Of a stretch of DNA of 52,823 nt, positions 45,735 to 52,823 are shown one piece after another. The notes beneath the pieces are model-generated. The model worked only from the letters and a program-made list of their open reading frames with translations. It was not told the origin of the DNA and did no database searches. The first letter of the stretch is position 1. Each line of letters opens with the position of its first letter. Source of the stretch: Acidovorax sp. GW101-3H11 (GTDB taxonomy: Bacteria; Pseudomonadota; Gammaproteobacteria; Burkholderiales; Burkholderiaceae_C); NCBI RefSeq assembly GCF_001633105.1, contig NZ_LUKZ01000037.1, forward strand, positions 1 through 52,823. Direction: 5' to 3'. The position numbers and the translations under genes are program-made.

Positions 45735-47753
45735 TCATGCCGCCAGACGCGCGCGTTTAGCAGCCAGCCGCTCTTCGTCGCAGCGTGGGCAGAACGGGTG
45801 CTCGCCCGCCAGGTAGCCGTGCGTGGGGCAGATGGAGAACGTGGGTGTGACGGTGATGTAGGGCAGGCGAAAGTTCGTCAGCGCCCGTTTCACCAGCTCG
45901 CGGCAGGCAGCGCCGCTGGAGACGCGTTCGCCCATGTACAGGTGCAGCACAGTGCCGCCGGTGTATTTGGACTGCAGCTGCTCCTGGCGCATCAGGGCTT
46001 CGAACGGGTCGTCGGTGAAGCCCACGGGCAACTGCGAGGAGTTGGTGTAGTACGGCTGCTCGGCCGTACCCGCCTGCAAGATGCCGGGCCAGCGCTTCTT
46101 GTCTTCCTTGGCGAAGCGGTAGGTGGTGCCCTCGGCGGGCGTGGCCTCCAGGTTGTAGAGGTGGCCGGTTGCTTCCTGGAAGTCGGTCATGCGCGCGCGT
46201 ACATGGTCGAGCAGGCGCAAGGCCAGGCGATGGCCTGCTTCGCTGGTGATGTCTTCGCGGCCGCTCGTGAAGTTGCGCACCATCTCGTTGATGCCGTTCA
46301 CACCCAGCGTGCTGAAGTGGTTGCGCAGCGTGCCGAGATACCGCTTGGTGTAGGGGAACAGGCCCTGGTCCATGAGCCGCTGGATGAGCTTGCGTTTGGT
46401 CTCCAGGCTTTGTTTGCCCAGCTCCATCAAGCGATCGAGTGCGGCAAACAGGCCCGCCTCATCGCCCGCATGCTGGTAGCCCAGGCGCGCGCAGTTGATG
46501 GTGACCACGCCCAGGCTGCCCGTCTGCTCGGCGCTGCCGAACAGGCCGTTGCCGCGCTTCAGAAGCTCGCGCAGATCGAGCTGCAGGCGGCAGCACATCG
46601 AGCGCACCATGTTCGGCTCCAGCTCGGAGTTGATGAAGTTCTGGAAGTACGGCAGGCCGTACTTGGCGGTCATGTCGAACAGCAGTTGCGCGTTCTCGCT
46701 CTCCCACGGGAAATCCTTGGTGATGTTGTACGTGGGGATGGGAAAGGTGAACACGCGCCCCTTGGCATCGCCCGTGGTCATCACGTCGATGTAGGCGCGG
46801 TTGATGAGGTCCATCTCGGCCTGCAGGTCGCCATAGGCAAAGGGCATCTCTTTGCCAGCGATCACGGGCACCTGCTCGCGCAGGTCGTCGGGGCAGGTCC
46901 AGTCGAAGGTGAGGTTGGTGAACGGCGTCTGCGTGCCCCAGCGCGAGGGCACGTTGAGGTTGTAGACCAGCTCCTGGATGCACTGGCGCACGGCGGCGTA
47001 GTCCATGGCATCGATGCGCACGAAGGGCGCCATGTAGGTGTCGAACGACGAGAACGCCTGCGCGCCCGCCCACTCGTTCTGCAGCGTGCCCAGGAAGTTG
47101 ACGATCTGCCCCACGGCCGAGGACATGTGCTTGGGCGGCCCGGCCTCCACCTTGCCGGGCACGCCGTTCAGGCCCTCGTGCAGCAGCGTGCGCAGCGACC
47201 AGCCCGCGCAGTAGCCGCTGAGCATGTCGAGGTCGTGGATGTGGATGTCGCCGCTCCTGTGCGCCTCGCCGATCTCGGGCGTGTAGACGTGCGACAGCCA
47301 GTAGTTGGCCGTGACCTTGCCCGCCACGTTGAGGATCAGCCCGCCCAGCGAGTAGCCCTGGTTGGCGTTGGCATTCACGCGCCAGTCGGCCCGAGTGAGG
47401 TATTCGTTGATGGAGCTTTCCACATCCACCAGCGTCTGCTTGTCCGCCCGCAGCGTGGCGTGCTGCTCGCGGTAGACGATGTAGGCGCGTGCGGTGGCCA
47501 GGTGGTTGGCGGCGATCAGCGTCTGCTCGGCCACGTCCTGGATCTGCTCCACCGTGGGCGCTTCGCCGTGAAAGCGGTGGATCAGCACCTTGGTGACCTG
47601 CGCGGTGAGCAGCGCGGCCTCTTCGGCGCCATATTCGCCCGATGCCTGGCCCGCGCTGGCCAGCGCAGCACGGATGCGTTCGGGGTCAAAAGGAACACGC
47701 TGGCCGCTGCGCAAAGTGATTTCGCGCGGCAAAGTGACGAGGGTGGGCGCCAT
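45735..47753 (-). CDS. nrdD: Anaerobic ribonucleoside-triphosphate reductase NrdD, catalytic body
   Basis: The 672-residue protein starts with an ATP-cone-like region (ITLRSGQRVPFDPERIRAAL). The large catalytic barrel has VGQIVNFLGTLQNEWAGAQA, WGTQTPFTNLTFDWTCPDD and LGVVTINCARLGYQHAGDEA. A C-terminal zinc-type site, ICPTHGYLAGEHPFCPRCDE, is followed by the stop. It reduces ribonucleoside triphosphates to deoxy forms without oxygen. The usual C-terminal glycyl-radical loop is absent and lies in the next gene. ATG at 47753. Two NrdR boxes lie 30-77 bases upstream, giving repression when dNTPs are ample. Confidence 0.93.
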   Translation of the reverse strand: MAPTLVTLPREITLRSGQRVPFDPERIRAALASAGQASGEYGAEEAALLTAQVTKVLIHRFHGEAPTVEQIQDVAEQTLIAANHLATARAYIVYREQHATLRADKQTLVDVESSINEYLTRADWRVNANANQGYSLGGLILNVAGKVTANYWLSHVYTPEIGEAHRSGDIHIHDLDMLSGYCAGWSLRTLLHEGLNGVPGKVEAGPPKHMSSAVGQIVNFLGTLQNEWAGAQAFSSFDTYMAPFVRIDAMDYAAVRQCIQELVYNLNVPSRWGTQTPFTNLTFDWTCPDDLREQVPVIAGKEMPFAYGDLQAEMDLINRAYIDVMTTGDAKGRVFTFPIPTYNITKDFPWESENAQLLFDMTAKYGLPYFQNFINSELEPNMVRSMCCRLQLDLRELLKRGNGLFGSAEQTGSLGVVTINCARLGYQHAGDEAGLFAALDRLMELGKQSLETKRKLIQRLMDQGLFPYTKRYLGTLRNHFSTLGVNGINEMVRNFTSGREDITSEAGHRLALRLLDHVRARMTDFQEATGHLYNLEATPAEGTTYRFAKEDKKRWPGILQAGTAEQPYYTNSSQLPVGFTDDPFEALMRQEQLQSKYTGGTVLHLYMGERVSSGAACRELVKRALTNFRLPYITVTPTFSICPTHGYLAGEHPFCPRCDEERLAAKRARLAA

Positions 47754-47782
47754 GGGTTCTCACAATCCAACAGGGGTTTAAA

Positions 47783-47830
47783 ACACTACCTATGGTGTCC
47801 ACGATACCCATCAAACACTATAGGTAGTTT
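47783..47830 (-). promoter_or_regulatory. Two NrdR boxes upstream of nrdD
   Basis: ACACTACCTATGGTGT (47783-47798) and ACACTATAGGTAGTTT (47815-47830) match the NrdR-box consensus ACACWATATATWGTGT. The starts are 32 bp apart, about three helix turns, the known spacing for NrdR pairs. NrdR represses ribonucleotide reductase genes in response to ATP/dATP. Confidence 0.85.
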
Positions 47831-47862
47831 GACCCAACACAACCGGGACGGTAAGCAGGGGT

Positions 47863-47888
47863 AAAAAAAAGCCGGCACAAGGGCCGGC
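47863..47888 (-). terminator. Rho-independent terminator after the hemerythrin gene
   Basis: On the minus strand GCCGGC-CCTTGT-GCCGGC is followed by eight T. It ends the norB-hemerythrin unit before the nrdD promoter. Confidence 0.9.
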
Positions 47889-47977
47889 AAAAGGAAGGTG
47901 CCGTCAGGCCCTACCGATGGATCAGGGTGCATGCGAAGGCATGCGATGGGTGCGCGATGGCGCGGTGACTCAATGGC

Positions 47978-48406
47978 TCAATGGCAGTCGGCGGTTTCCT
48001 CTTCCTCGATGCGGGGATAGAAGTCGTGGTCTTCGCGCTGCATGCGCTCGAACACGCTGCGCAGCACCACGTTGGCCTCGTTCCGAAAGCCCTGGGCGTT
48101 GCGGCGCACGTTCTCGGCCGTGTTCCAGCGGCGCGCAAACGCGTCGTAGGCACTGGCAATCGAGGCCATCTCGCTCTGGTACTGGCGGCCCAGGCGCGCC
48201 AGCTCCACGTTGCCGCCGCGCTGCAGCGCGGGGTACAGCACCTGGTCTTCCACGGCCAGGTGCAGCTTGATGGTGCCGCTCATGGCCACGATGCCCTGCG
48301 CGATGGCACTGGCATTGCCTTCCACACCCGCCTGGGCCAGGGCGCGCAAGGTGGCGATGCTGCGCAGGATGTCGGTGTGCTGGTGCTTGAATTTGTCGAG
48401 GTTCAT
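47978..48406 (-). CDS. Hemerythrin-like HHE domain protein
   Basis: The 142-residue four-helix protein has the hemerythrin metal-binding pattern: HQHTDILRS near residue 8, IKLHLAVEDQVLYPALQRGG at about 46, and MQREDHDFYPRIEEE near the C-terminus, giving the His/Glu set for a di-iron site. Such proteins bind O2 or NO, or help to repair Fe-S clusters under nitrosative stress. ATG is preceded by AAGGAGCGAAC. It lies 84 bases downstream of norB on the same strand and before a strong terminator, so it is probably induced with norB by NorR. Confidence 0.85.
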   Translation of the reverse strand: MNLDKFKHQHTDILRSIATLRALAQAGVEGNASAIAQGIVAMSGTIKLHLAVEDQVLYPALQRGGNVELARLGRQYQSEMASIASAYDAFARRWNTAENVRRNAQGFRNEANVVLRSVFERMQREDHDFYPRIEEEETADCH

Positions 48407-48490
48407 GTTCGCTCCTTGTGGGATGAATGAATGCAGGGATGAAGGGCCTGCGCTGCCGCCGGGGGTGGTGGCGGCAGCGCGCGGCGCGGA

Positions 48491-50773
48491 TCAGCGACGG
48501 GACTCCGCCAGGTAAACCCCTGCGGTGGCTGCCGGGGCCCGCGAGCCGAACAGCCCGCTCACCACCTGCCAGGCCACGGCGAGCGCGCCGACGATGAAGA
48601 CCACGTCGCCGAAGGTGCGCACCCAGCGCAGGGTCTGGATGAAGGGCTGCTGCATGAAGGCCTCGCCCCGGGCGTACCACAGGCCTTCGCTCACGCTGGC
48701 ATGGAACTGGAACAGGCCGATGGGCAGCAGGCTGGTGGCAATCATCAGCACCAGGCCCGCGTTGAGCCACCAGAAGCCGGCCTTCATGAGCCGTTCGCTG
48801 AACACCAGCTGCGGGCGGATATAGCGCAGCACCAGCAGCGTGAAGCCCAGCGCCAGGAAGCCGTACACACCGAACAGCGCGGCATGGGCGTGCACCGGCG
48901 TGGTGTTGAGGCCCTGCAGGTAATACAGCGCAATCGGCGGGTTGATCATGAAGCCGAAGACGCCCGCGCCCAGCATGTTCCAGAAAGCAACGGCCACGAA
49001 GCACATCAGCGGCCACTTGAGGTTGGCCATCCACTTCGCGCGGTGCTGCAGGCGCCAGTGCTCCCAGGCCTCGTGGCCCAGCACCACGAGCGGCACCACT
49101 TCGAGCGCGCTGAACGATGCACCCACGGCCATCACCGGCGTGGTGGTGCCCGCGAAGTACAGGTGGTGGAAGGTGCCAGGCACGCCGCCCAGCATGAACA
49201 GCGAGGCCGAGGCCAGGCTGGCCGCTGTGGCCATGCGGGGCGACACGAGGCCGAGCGTGGAAAAGATGAAGGCCAGCGCTGTGGTGGCGAACACTTCAAA
49301 GAAGCCCTCGACCCACAGGTGCACGACCCACCAGCGCCAGTACTCCATCACCGACAGGTGGGTGCGCTCGCCGTAGAAGAAGCCCGCGCCGTAGAACAGG
49401 CCGATGGCCACCACCGAGGCAGTGAGCAGCGCCAGCAGGTTCTTGTCGCCAGGCTGGCGGAACGCGGGCACGATGCCGCGCAGCATGAGCACCAGCCAGA
49501 AGGCGACGCCCGTGAACTTGCCGATCTGCCACAGGCGGCCCAGGTCCACGTATTCGTAGCCCTGGTGGCCGAGCCAGAAGTTCCACTCGGGCGGCATGAT
49601 CTGCGCAATCGCCAGGTAGTTGCCCACGAACGAGCCCACCACCACCACGACCAGTGCCCAGAACAGGATGTCCACGCCCAGCTTCTGGTAGGCAGGGTCT
49701 TTGCCACCATGGATCAGCGGCGCAAGGAACAGCCCCGCCGCCAGGAAGCCCGAGGCGATCCAGAACAGCGCGCTCTGGATGTGCCAGGTGCGCACCAGCG
49801 AATACGGGAACCACTGCGACACGTTGATGCCGTAGAACTGCTGGCCTTCCACCGTGTAGTGCGCCGTGAATCCGCCCAGCAGCACCTGGAAGCTGAACAA
49901 CGCGACGATGAGGAACAAATACTTGCCCAGGGCGCGCTGCGATGGCGTGAGCGGCACGCGCGAGAGCGGGTCGTGCTTGGGCGGCTCAGGGTCGGCCTCG
50001 TCGTGCTTGCGCAGGAAGGCCCAGCCCCAGACGAGGAAGCCCACGCCCGCCATCATCACGACCACGCTCATCACCGACCAGACCATGTTCTCGGCCGTGG
50101 GTTGGTTGCCGATGAGCGGCTCGTGCGGCCAGTTGTTGGTGTAGGTGGCCGTGATGCCGGGGCGCTCGGTGGCGGCAGCCCAGGCCGTCCAGAAGAAGAA
50201 GCCCGTCATCTGCGCGCGCCGCTCGGCGCTGGGCAGGGTGTTCTCCTTCATGGCGAAGTGTTCGCGCGTCTTGTGCAGCGCGGGCACGTCGCTGAACAGC
50301 TGGTCGTAGTACAGCGCGGTCATCGCGATCGCATCGGCCCGGGTGGACGACACCGTGGCCACGCCCGTCTCGGGGTTGTAGGTGTTGGTGCGGTACTCGG
50401 TCTTCATGCGGTCCTTCAGCACGGCCTGAGCGGCGGCATCCAGCTCGGCAAACGGCTTGCCGTGCGCGCGCTCGGCGGCCACATCGAGCCAGTGGAGCAG
50501 CTCGCGGTGCAGCCAGTCGGCCGTCCAGTCGGGCGCCTGGTAGGCGCCGTGGCCCCAGATGGAGCCCAGTTGCATGCCCCCCACCGACTGCCAGGCGGTC
50601 TGGCCGTCCAGGATGCTGTCGTGCGTGTAGAGGATCTCGCCCCCGGCCGTGGCGATCCGGGCGGGGATGGGTGGCGCGGTGCGGTAGACCTCGGCCCCGT
50701 AGTAGCCCAGCAGGCTGAAGGTGACGATGAGCACGCCGATCAGCGTGAACCAGAGCTTGCGGTAGTTACCCAT
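48491..50773 (-). CDS. norB: Quinol-dependent nitric oxide reductase (qNOR, NorB/NorZ)
   Basis: The 760-residue membrane enzyme has an N-terminal helix (YRKLWFTLIGVLIVTFSLLG) and the periplasmic extension typical of quinol-type NOR (DGQTAWQSVGGMQLGSIWGH). A heme-copper-oxidase-like core of about 12 more helices follows (EGQQFYGINVSQWFPYSLVR, then RTWHIQSALFWIASGFLAAG; FHHLYFAGTTTPVMAVGASF). It reduces two NO to N2O using quinol electrons at the cytoplasmic membrane, for denitrification or NO detoxification. No separate NorC is needed. It has a sigma-54 promoter and NorR sites upstream, and the hemerythrin gene downstream. Confidence 0.95.
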   Translation of the reverse strand: MGNYRKLWFTLIGVLIVTFSLLGYYGAEVYRTAPPIPARIATAGGEILYTHDSILDGQTAWQSVGGMQLGSIWGHGAYQAPDWTADWLHRELLHWLDVAAERAHGKPFAELDAAAQAVLKDRMKTEYRTNTYNPETGVATVSSTRADAIAMTALYYDQLFSDVPALHKTREHFAMKENTLPSAERRAQMTGFFFWTAWAAATERPGITATYTNNWPHEPLIGNQPTAENMVWSVMSVVVMMAGVGFLVWGWAFLRKHDEADPEPPKHDPLSRVPLTPSQRALGKYLFLIVALFSFQVLLGGFTAHYTVEGQQFYGINVSQWFPYSLVRTWHIQSALFWIASGFLAAGLFLAPLIHGGKDPAYQKLGVDILFWALVVVVVGSFVGNYLAIAQIMPPEWNFWLGHQGYEYVDLGRLWQIGKFTGVAFWLVLMLRGIVPAFRQPGDKNLLALLTASVVAIGLFYGAGFFYGERTHLSVMEYWRWWVVHLWVEGFFEVFATTALAFIFSTLGLVSPRMATAASLASASLFMLGGVPGTFHHLYFAGTTTPVMAVGASFSALEVVPLVVLGHEAWEHWRLQHRAKWMANLKWPLMCFVAVAFWNMLGAGVFGFMINPPIALYYLQGLNTTPVHAHAALFGVYGFLALGFTLLVLRYIRPQLVFSERLMKAGFWWLNAGLVLMIATSLLPIGLFQFHASVSEGLWYARGEAFMQQPFIQTLRWVRTFGDVVFIVGALAVAWQVVSGLFGSRAPAATAGVYLAESRR

Positions 50774-50937
50774 GGCGGGCCTCCAGAGCGGTGAAAGGGG
50801 CCACAGTGGCCGGGCGGGCGGCGGGGCGCCACGCGAGCGGCATCGGAGTGCGCCGCGCAGGCGGAAGGTGAGGGCTCGATGTCATGGCAATCCTGAAACT
50901 GAAAACGAACAAGTCAAAAACGGTTCGCTCTCCTATC

Positions 50938-50952
50938 GCAAGCGGCAGGCCA
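50938..50952 (-). promoter_or_regulatory. Sigma-54 promoter of norB
   Basis: On the minus strand TGGCCTGCCGCTTGC has the GG-N10-GC spacing of a -24/-12 promoter and fits TGGC-N7-TTGC. It lies about 165 bases before the norB ATG and 41-112 bases from the NorR sites, correct for an enhancer-activated promoter. Confidence 0.8.
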
Positions 50953-50992
50953 GCGGCCTGGCCCATGCACATCAATGACTTAGCGCAATCAG

Positions 50993-51050
50993 GGTTTTTT
51001 TCACCCTTCACAAATCAGGTGATAAACACCATCGATAGGTAAAATTCACC
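50993..51050. promoter_or_regulatory. Three NorR binding sites (GGT-N7-ACC)
   Basis: GGTTTTTTTCACC (50993-51005), GGTGATAAACACC (51018-51030) and GGTAAAATTCACC (51038-51050) each contain GT-N7-AC. Three such enhancer sites are the known NorR arrangement. The third ends directly before the norR ATG, so NorR may also repress its own gene. Confidence 0.9.
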
Positions 51051-52616
51051 ATGCTTCACACGCCCTTGCTTGCCGACCTGGCGACCGACCTGCCCCAGGC
51101 CGTGCGCCTGCAGCGCCTGGTGGCGCACCTGCGGGACCGCTTTCACTGCGGCGCGGTGGCGCTGCTGCAACTGGAGGAAGACCACCTGCGCCCGGTCGCG
51201 GTGGAGGGCCTGGTGCGCGAGGCGCTGGGCCGGCGCTTCGCCGTCAGCCAGCACCCCCGGCTGGCGGCCATCCTGGCGCGCACCGACGTGACCTGGTTCC
51301 ACCACGACAGCACGCTGCCCGACCCCTACGACGGCCTGCTCGACACGCTGGTGGGCGAGCCCCTGCCCGTGCACGACTGCATGGGCATCCGGCTGTCGGT
51401 GGACGGGCAGCCCTGGGGCGTGCTCACGCTCGATGCGCTGCAGACCGGCACCTTCGGCGACGACGCGCGCGCCGCGCTGGCCGACTGCCGCGTGCTGGCC
51501 GAAGCGGCGGTGCGCATCTCCCGGCTGGAGCGCGAGGTGCAGGCGCTGCGCACGGCACCGCCGCTGCGGAGCGTGGACGACGAGCGCACGCCCCGCGCGG
51601 GCGATGCAGACATGGAGATCGTCGGCCAGAGCGAGCCCCTGATGCGCCTGCTGCACGAACTGGACGTGGTGGCAGGCTCCGACCTGCCGGTGCTGCTGCT
51701 GGGGGAGACCGGCGTGGGCAAGGAGCTGTTCGCACGGCGGCTGCACCGCCAGTCGCCGCGCGCCGCCCGCCCGCTGGTGCACGTGAACTGCGCGGCCCTG
51801 CCCGAGTCGCTGGCCGAAAGCGAGCTGTTCGGCCACGTGCGCGGCGCTTTCTCGGGCGCAGTGGCCGACCGGCCGGGCCGCTTCGAGGCGGCCGAAGGCG
51901 GCACGCTGTTCCTCGATGAAGTGGGCGAGTTGCCGCTGGCCGTACAGGCCAAGCTGCTGCGCACGCTGCAGAACGGCGAGATCCAGCGCCTGGGCGCCGA
52001 CCGGCCGCGCCGCGTGAATGTGCGCGTGATCGCCGCCACCAACCGCAACCTGCGCGAGCAGGTCACGGGCGGGGCCTTCCGCGCCGACCTGTACCACCGG
52101 CTGTCGGTGTACCCCGTGCCCATCCCGCCGCTGCGCGATCGCGGCAACGACGTGCTGCTGATCGCGGGCCGCTTTCTGGAGCTGAACCGCGCGCGGCTGG
52201 GCCTGCGCAGCCTGCGGCTGTCGGGCCCGGCGCAGGAGGCGCTGCGGCGCTACCCCTGGCCCGGCAACATCCGCGAGCTGGAACACGTGGTCAGCCGCGC
52301 TGCCCTCAAGGCGCTGAGCCGGGGCGTGAGCCGCGCCGACATCGTGACGCTGGAGCCCGCGCTGCTGGACCTGGACGCCGATGCCGTGCGCACACCGGCC
52401 ACGCCGCCGGATGCCACGGCGCAATCCGCCGGGCCGCGTGCCGCCCTGCCGGCCGCCCCCACCGGCCCGCTGCGCGAGGCCGTGGACGCCTGCCAGCGCA
52501 CCAGCATCACCACCGCCCTGGCGCAGCACGGGGGCAACTGGGCCCAGGCCGCGCGGGCGCTGGAGGTGGATGCGAGCAACCTGCACAAGCTGGCGCGCAG
52601 GCTGGGCATCAAGTAG
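51051..52616 (+). CDS. norR: NO-responsive sigma-54 activator NorR
   Basis: The 521-residue NorR has an N-terminal GAF domain (about 15-165) for the NO-sensing mononuclear iron. A central AAA+ domain (about 190-430) has LLLGETGVGKELFARRLH (Walker A), ELFGHVRGAFSGAVADRPGR and GGTLFLDEVGELPLAVQAKL (Walker B). A C-terminal Fis-type HTH is at about 475-521 (ALAQHGGNWAQAARALEVDA). The sigma-54 contact loop reads GAFSGA instead of the usual GAFTGA. Its operator sites precede the ATG. The gene diverges from norB, its likely main target. Confidence 0.95.
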   Translation: MLHTPLLADLATDLPQAVRLQRLVAHLRDRFHCGAVALLQLEEDHLRPVAVEGLVREALGRRFAVSQHPRLAAILARTDVTWFHHDSTLPDPYDGLLDTLVGEPLPVHDCMGIRLSVDGQPWGVLTLDALQTGTFGDDARAALADCRVLAEAAVRISRLEREVQALRTAPPLRSVDDERTPRAGDADMEIVGQSEPLMRLLHELDVVAGSDLPVLLLGETGVGKELFARRLHRQSPRAARPLVHVNCAALPESLAESELFGHVRGAFSGAVADRPGRFEAAEGGTLFLDEVGELPLAVQAKLLRTLQNGEIQRLGADRPRRVNVRVIAATNRNLREQVTGGAFRADLYHRLSVYPVPIPPLRDRGNDVLLIAGRFLELNRARLGLRSLRLSGPAQEALRRYPWPGNIRELEHVVSRAALKALSRGVSRADIVTLEPALLDLDADAVRTPATPPDATAQSAGPRAALPAAPTGPLREAVDACQRTSITTALAQHGGNWAQAARALEVDASNLHKLARRLGIK

Positions 52617-52618
52617 AT

Positions 52619-52675
52619 ACTATTAATTTGATAGCTACAAAGGCAATACCATCGCGCGGTAAGGCCGTTTTTTTC
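52619..52675 (+). repeat. Comamonadaceae-type intergenic repeat, copy 8
   Basis: TACTATTAATTTGATAGCTA, then CAAAGGCAATACCATCGCGC and GGTAAGGCCGTTTTTTT. It directly follows norR and abuts the left end of the insertion element. Confidence 0.8.
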
Positions 52676-52823
52676 GGCTCTCTTCCGTTTCGGGTGGAAC
52701 ACTACAGTACAAATAAACCCATTGACACCCCCCGAACAGGAGCCCTCCCCATGCAAGAAGCGTTGTTCTGCCAGGCATTGGGGCTGGCCGCGCCCTGGGC
52801 TGTGGAGCGTGTTGCACTGGACG
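52676..52823 (+). mobile_element. Left end of an ISL3-family insertion sequence (cut by window edge)
   Basis: GGCTCTCTTCCGTTTCGGGT at 52676 looks like an ISL3-type terminal inverted repeat, which commonly begins GGCTCT or GGGTCT. The transposase reading frame starts 75 bases inside. The right end lies beyond the window, so the inverted repeat and target duplication cannot be checked. Confidence 0.6.
52751..52823 (+). CDS. ISL3-family transposase, N-terminus only
   Basis: The first 24 codons read MQEALFCQALGLAAPWAVER followed by VALD. The pattern 'L..ALGL..PW.V..V.LD' is the usual ISL3 transposase start. ATG follows AGGAGCCCTCCCC. The gene runs off the window, so only the N-terminus is seen. 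Confidence 0.7.
   Translation, partial: MQEALFCQALGLAAPWAVERVALD

Noticed and set aside
45693..47864. Long plus-strand open frame opposite nrdD
   Set aside because: Antisense shadow of nrdD with a composition typical of GC-rich antisense frames.
50766..50885. 39-codon frame just before norB as a leader peptide
   Set aside because: No ribosome site, Pro/Arg/Ala-rich composition as in random GC-rich sequence, and it lies in the leader after the sigma-54 promoter.

Overview
The window looks like a chromosomal segment of a betaproteobacterium of the family Comamonadaceae, most like Acidovorax or a close relative. This is inferred from the high GC, the codon use, the protein types and a family of short AT-rich intergenic repeats (core like TTTGATAGCTA, then a GC-rich half ending GGCCGTTTT) that I associate with this family. 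No rRNA, tRNA, CRISPR array or prophage was seen. Bases 1-128 hold no gene I can support.

Layout. 0.1-4.9 kb: small accessory genes, a VOC protein, a LysR regulator divergent from a frameshifted ridA, and a lytic-transglycosylase-like gene followed by a palindrome-rich gap. 4.9-7.7 kb: the large part of a split cobalamin-dependent methionine synthase (metH), preceded by an S-adenosylhomocysteine riboswitch with a visible ribosome-site sequestration hairpin. 7.8-13.5 kb: a lipoprotein, a PACE efflux pump with its divergent LysR regulator, a metallo-beta-lactamase-fold protein divergent from a GlxA-like AraC regulator, a GFA-type zinc protein and a PPK2 kinase. 13.7-18.3 kb: glutamate dehydrogenase, then an acyl-CoA-ligase-like gene overlapping a GPH-type transporter. 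18.5-24.4 kb: a GAF-GGDEF diguanylate cyclase facing an EAL gene broken by one in-frame stop, a 114-bp perfect-arm hairpin between them, two proteins of unknown function, and a CorA-like gene broken by an in-frame amber codon. 24.5-28.7 kb: an exported SH3-like protein and an exported argininosuccinate-lyase-like enzyme with a divergent LysR regulator. 28.8-32.4 kb: two tRNA-modification genes (trhP, ttcA) and the homocysteine-binding part of methionine synthase, 24 kb from its partner.

32.6-40.8 kb is the most accessory-looking stretch. Every gene is on the plus strand with short gaps: a WYL-domain regulator, small zinc-ribbon and membrane proteins, a secreted unknown, then a lower-GC block with a DUF445 membrane protein, a glycine-zipper membrane protein translationally coupled to a coiled-coil protein, and a NERD nuclease-helicase. 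A Phd/YefM-like antitoxin without a visible toxin follows, bracketed by two copies of the intergenic repeat. This resembles a defence or stress island and is my best candidate for an undescribed system.

41-52.6 kb: recQ, a thiamine-diphosphate 2-oxo-acid decarboxylase, and an anaerobic/nitrosative-stress block. The latter has nrdD with two NrdR boxes, a separately encoded glycyl-radical domain, nrdG, a hemerythrin protein, a quinol nitric oxide reductase (norB) with a sigma-54 promoter, three GGT-N7-ACC NorR sites and divergent norR. The window ends in the first codons of an ISL3-like transposase inserted beside another copy of the intergenic repeat.
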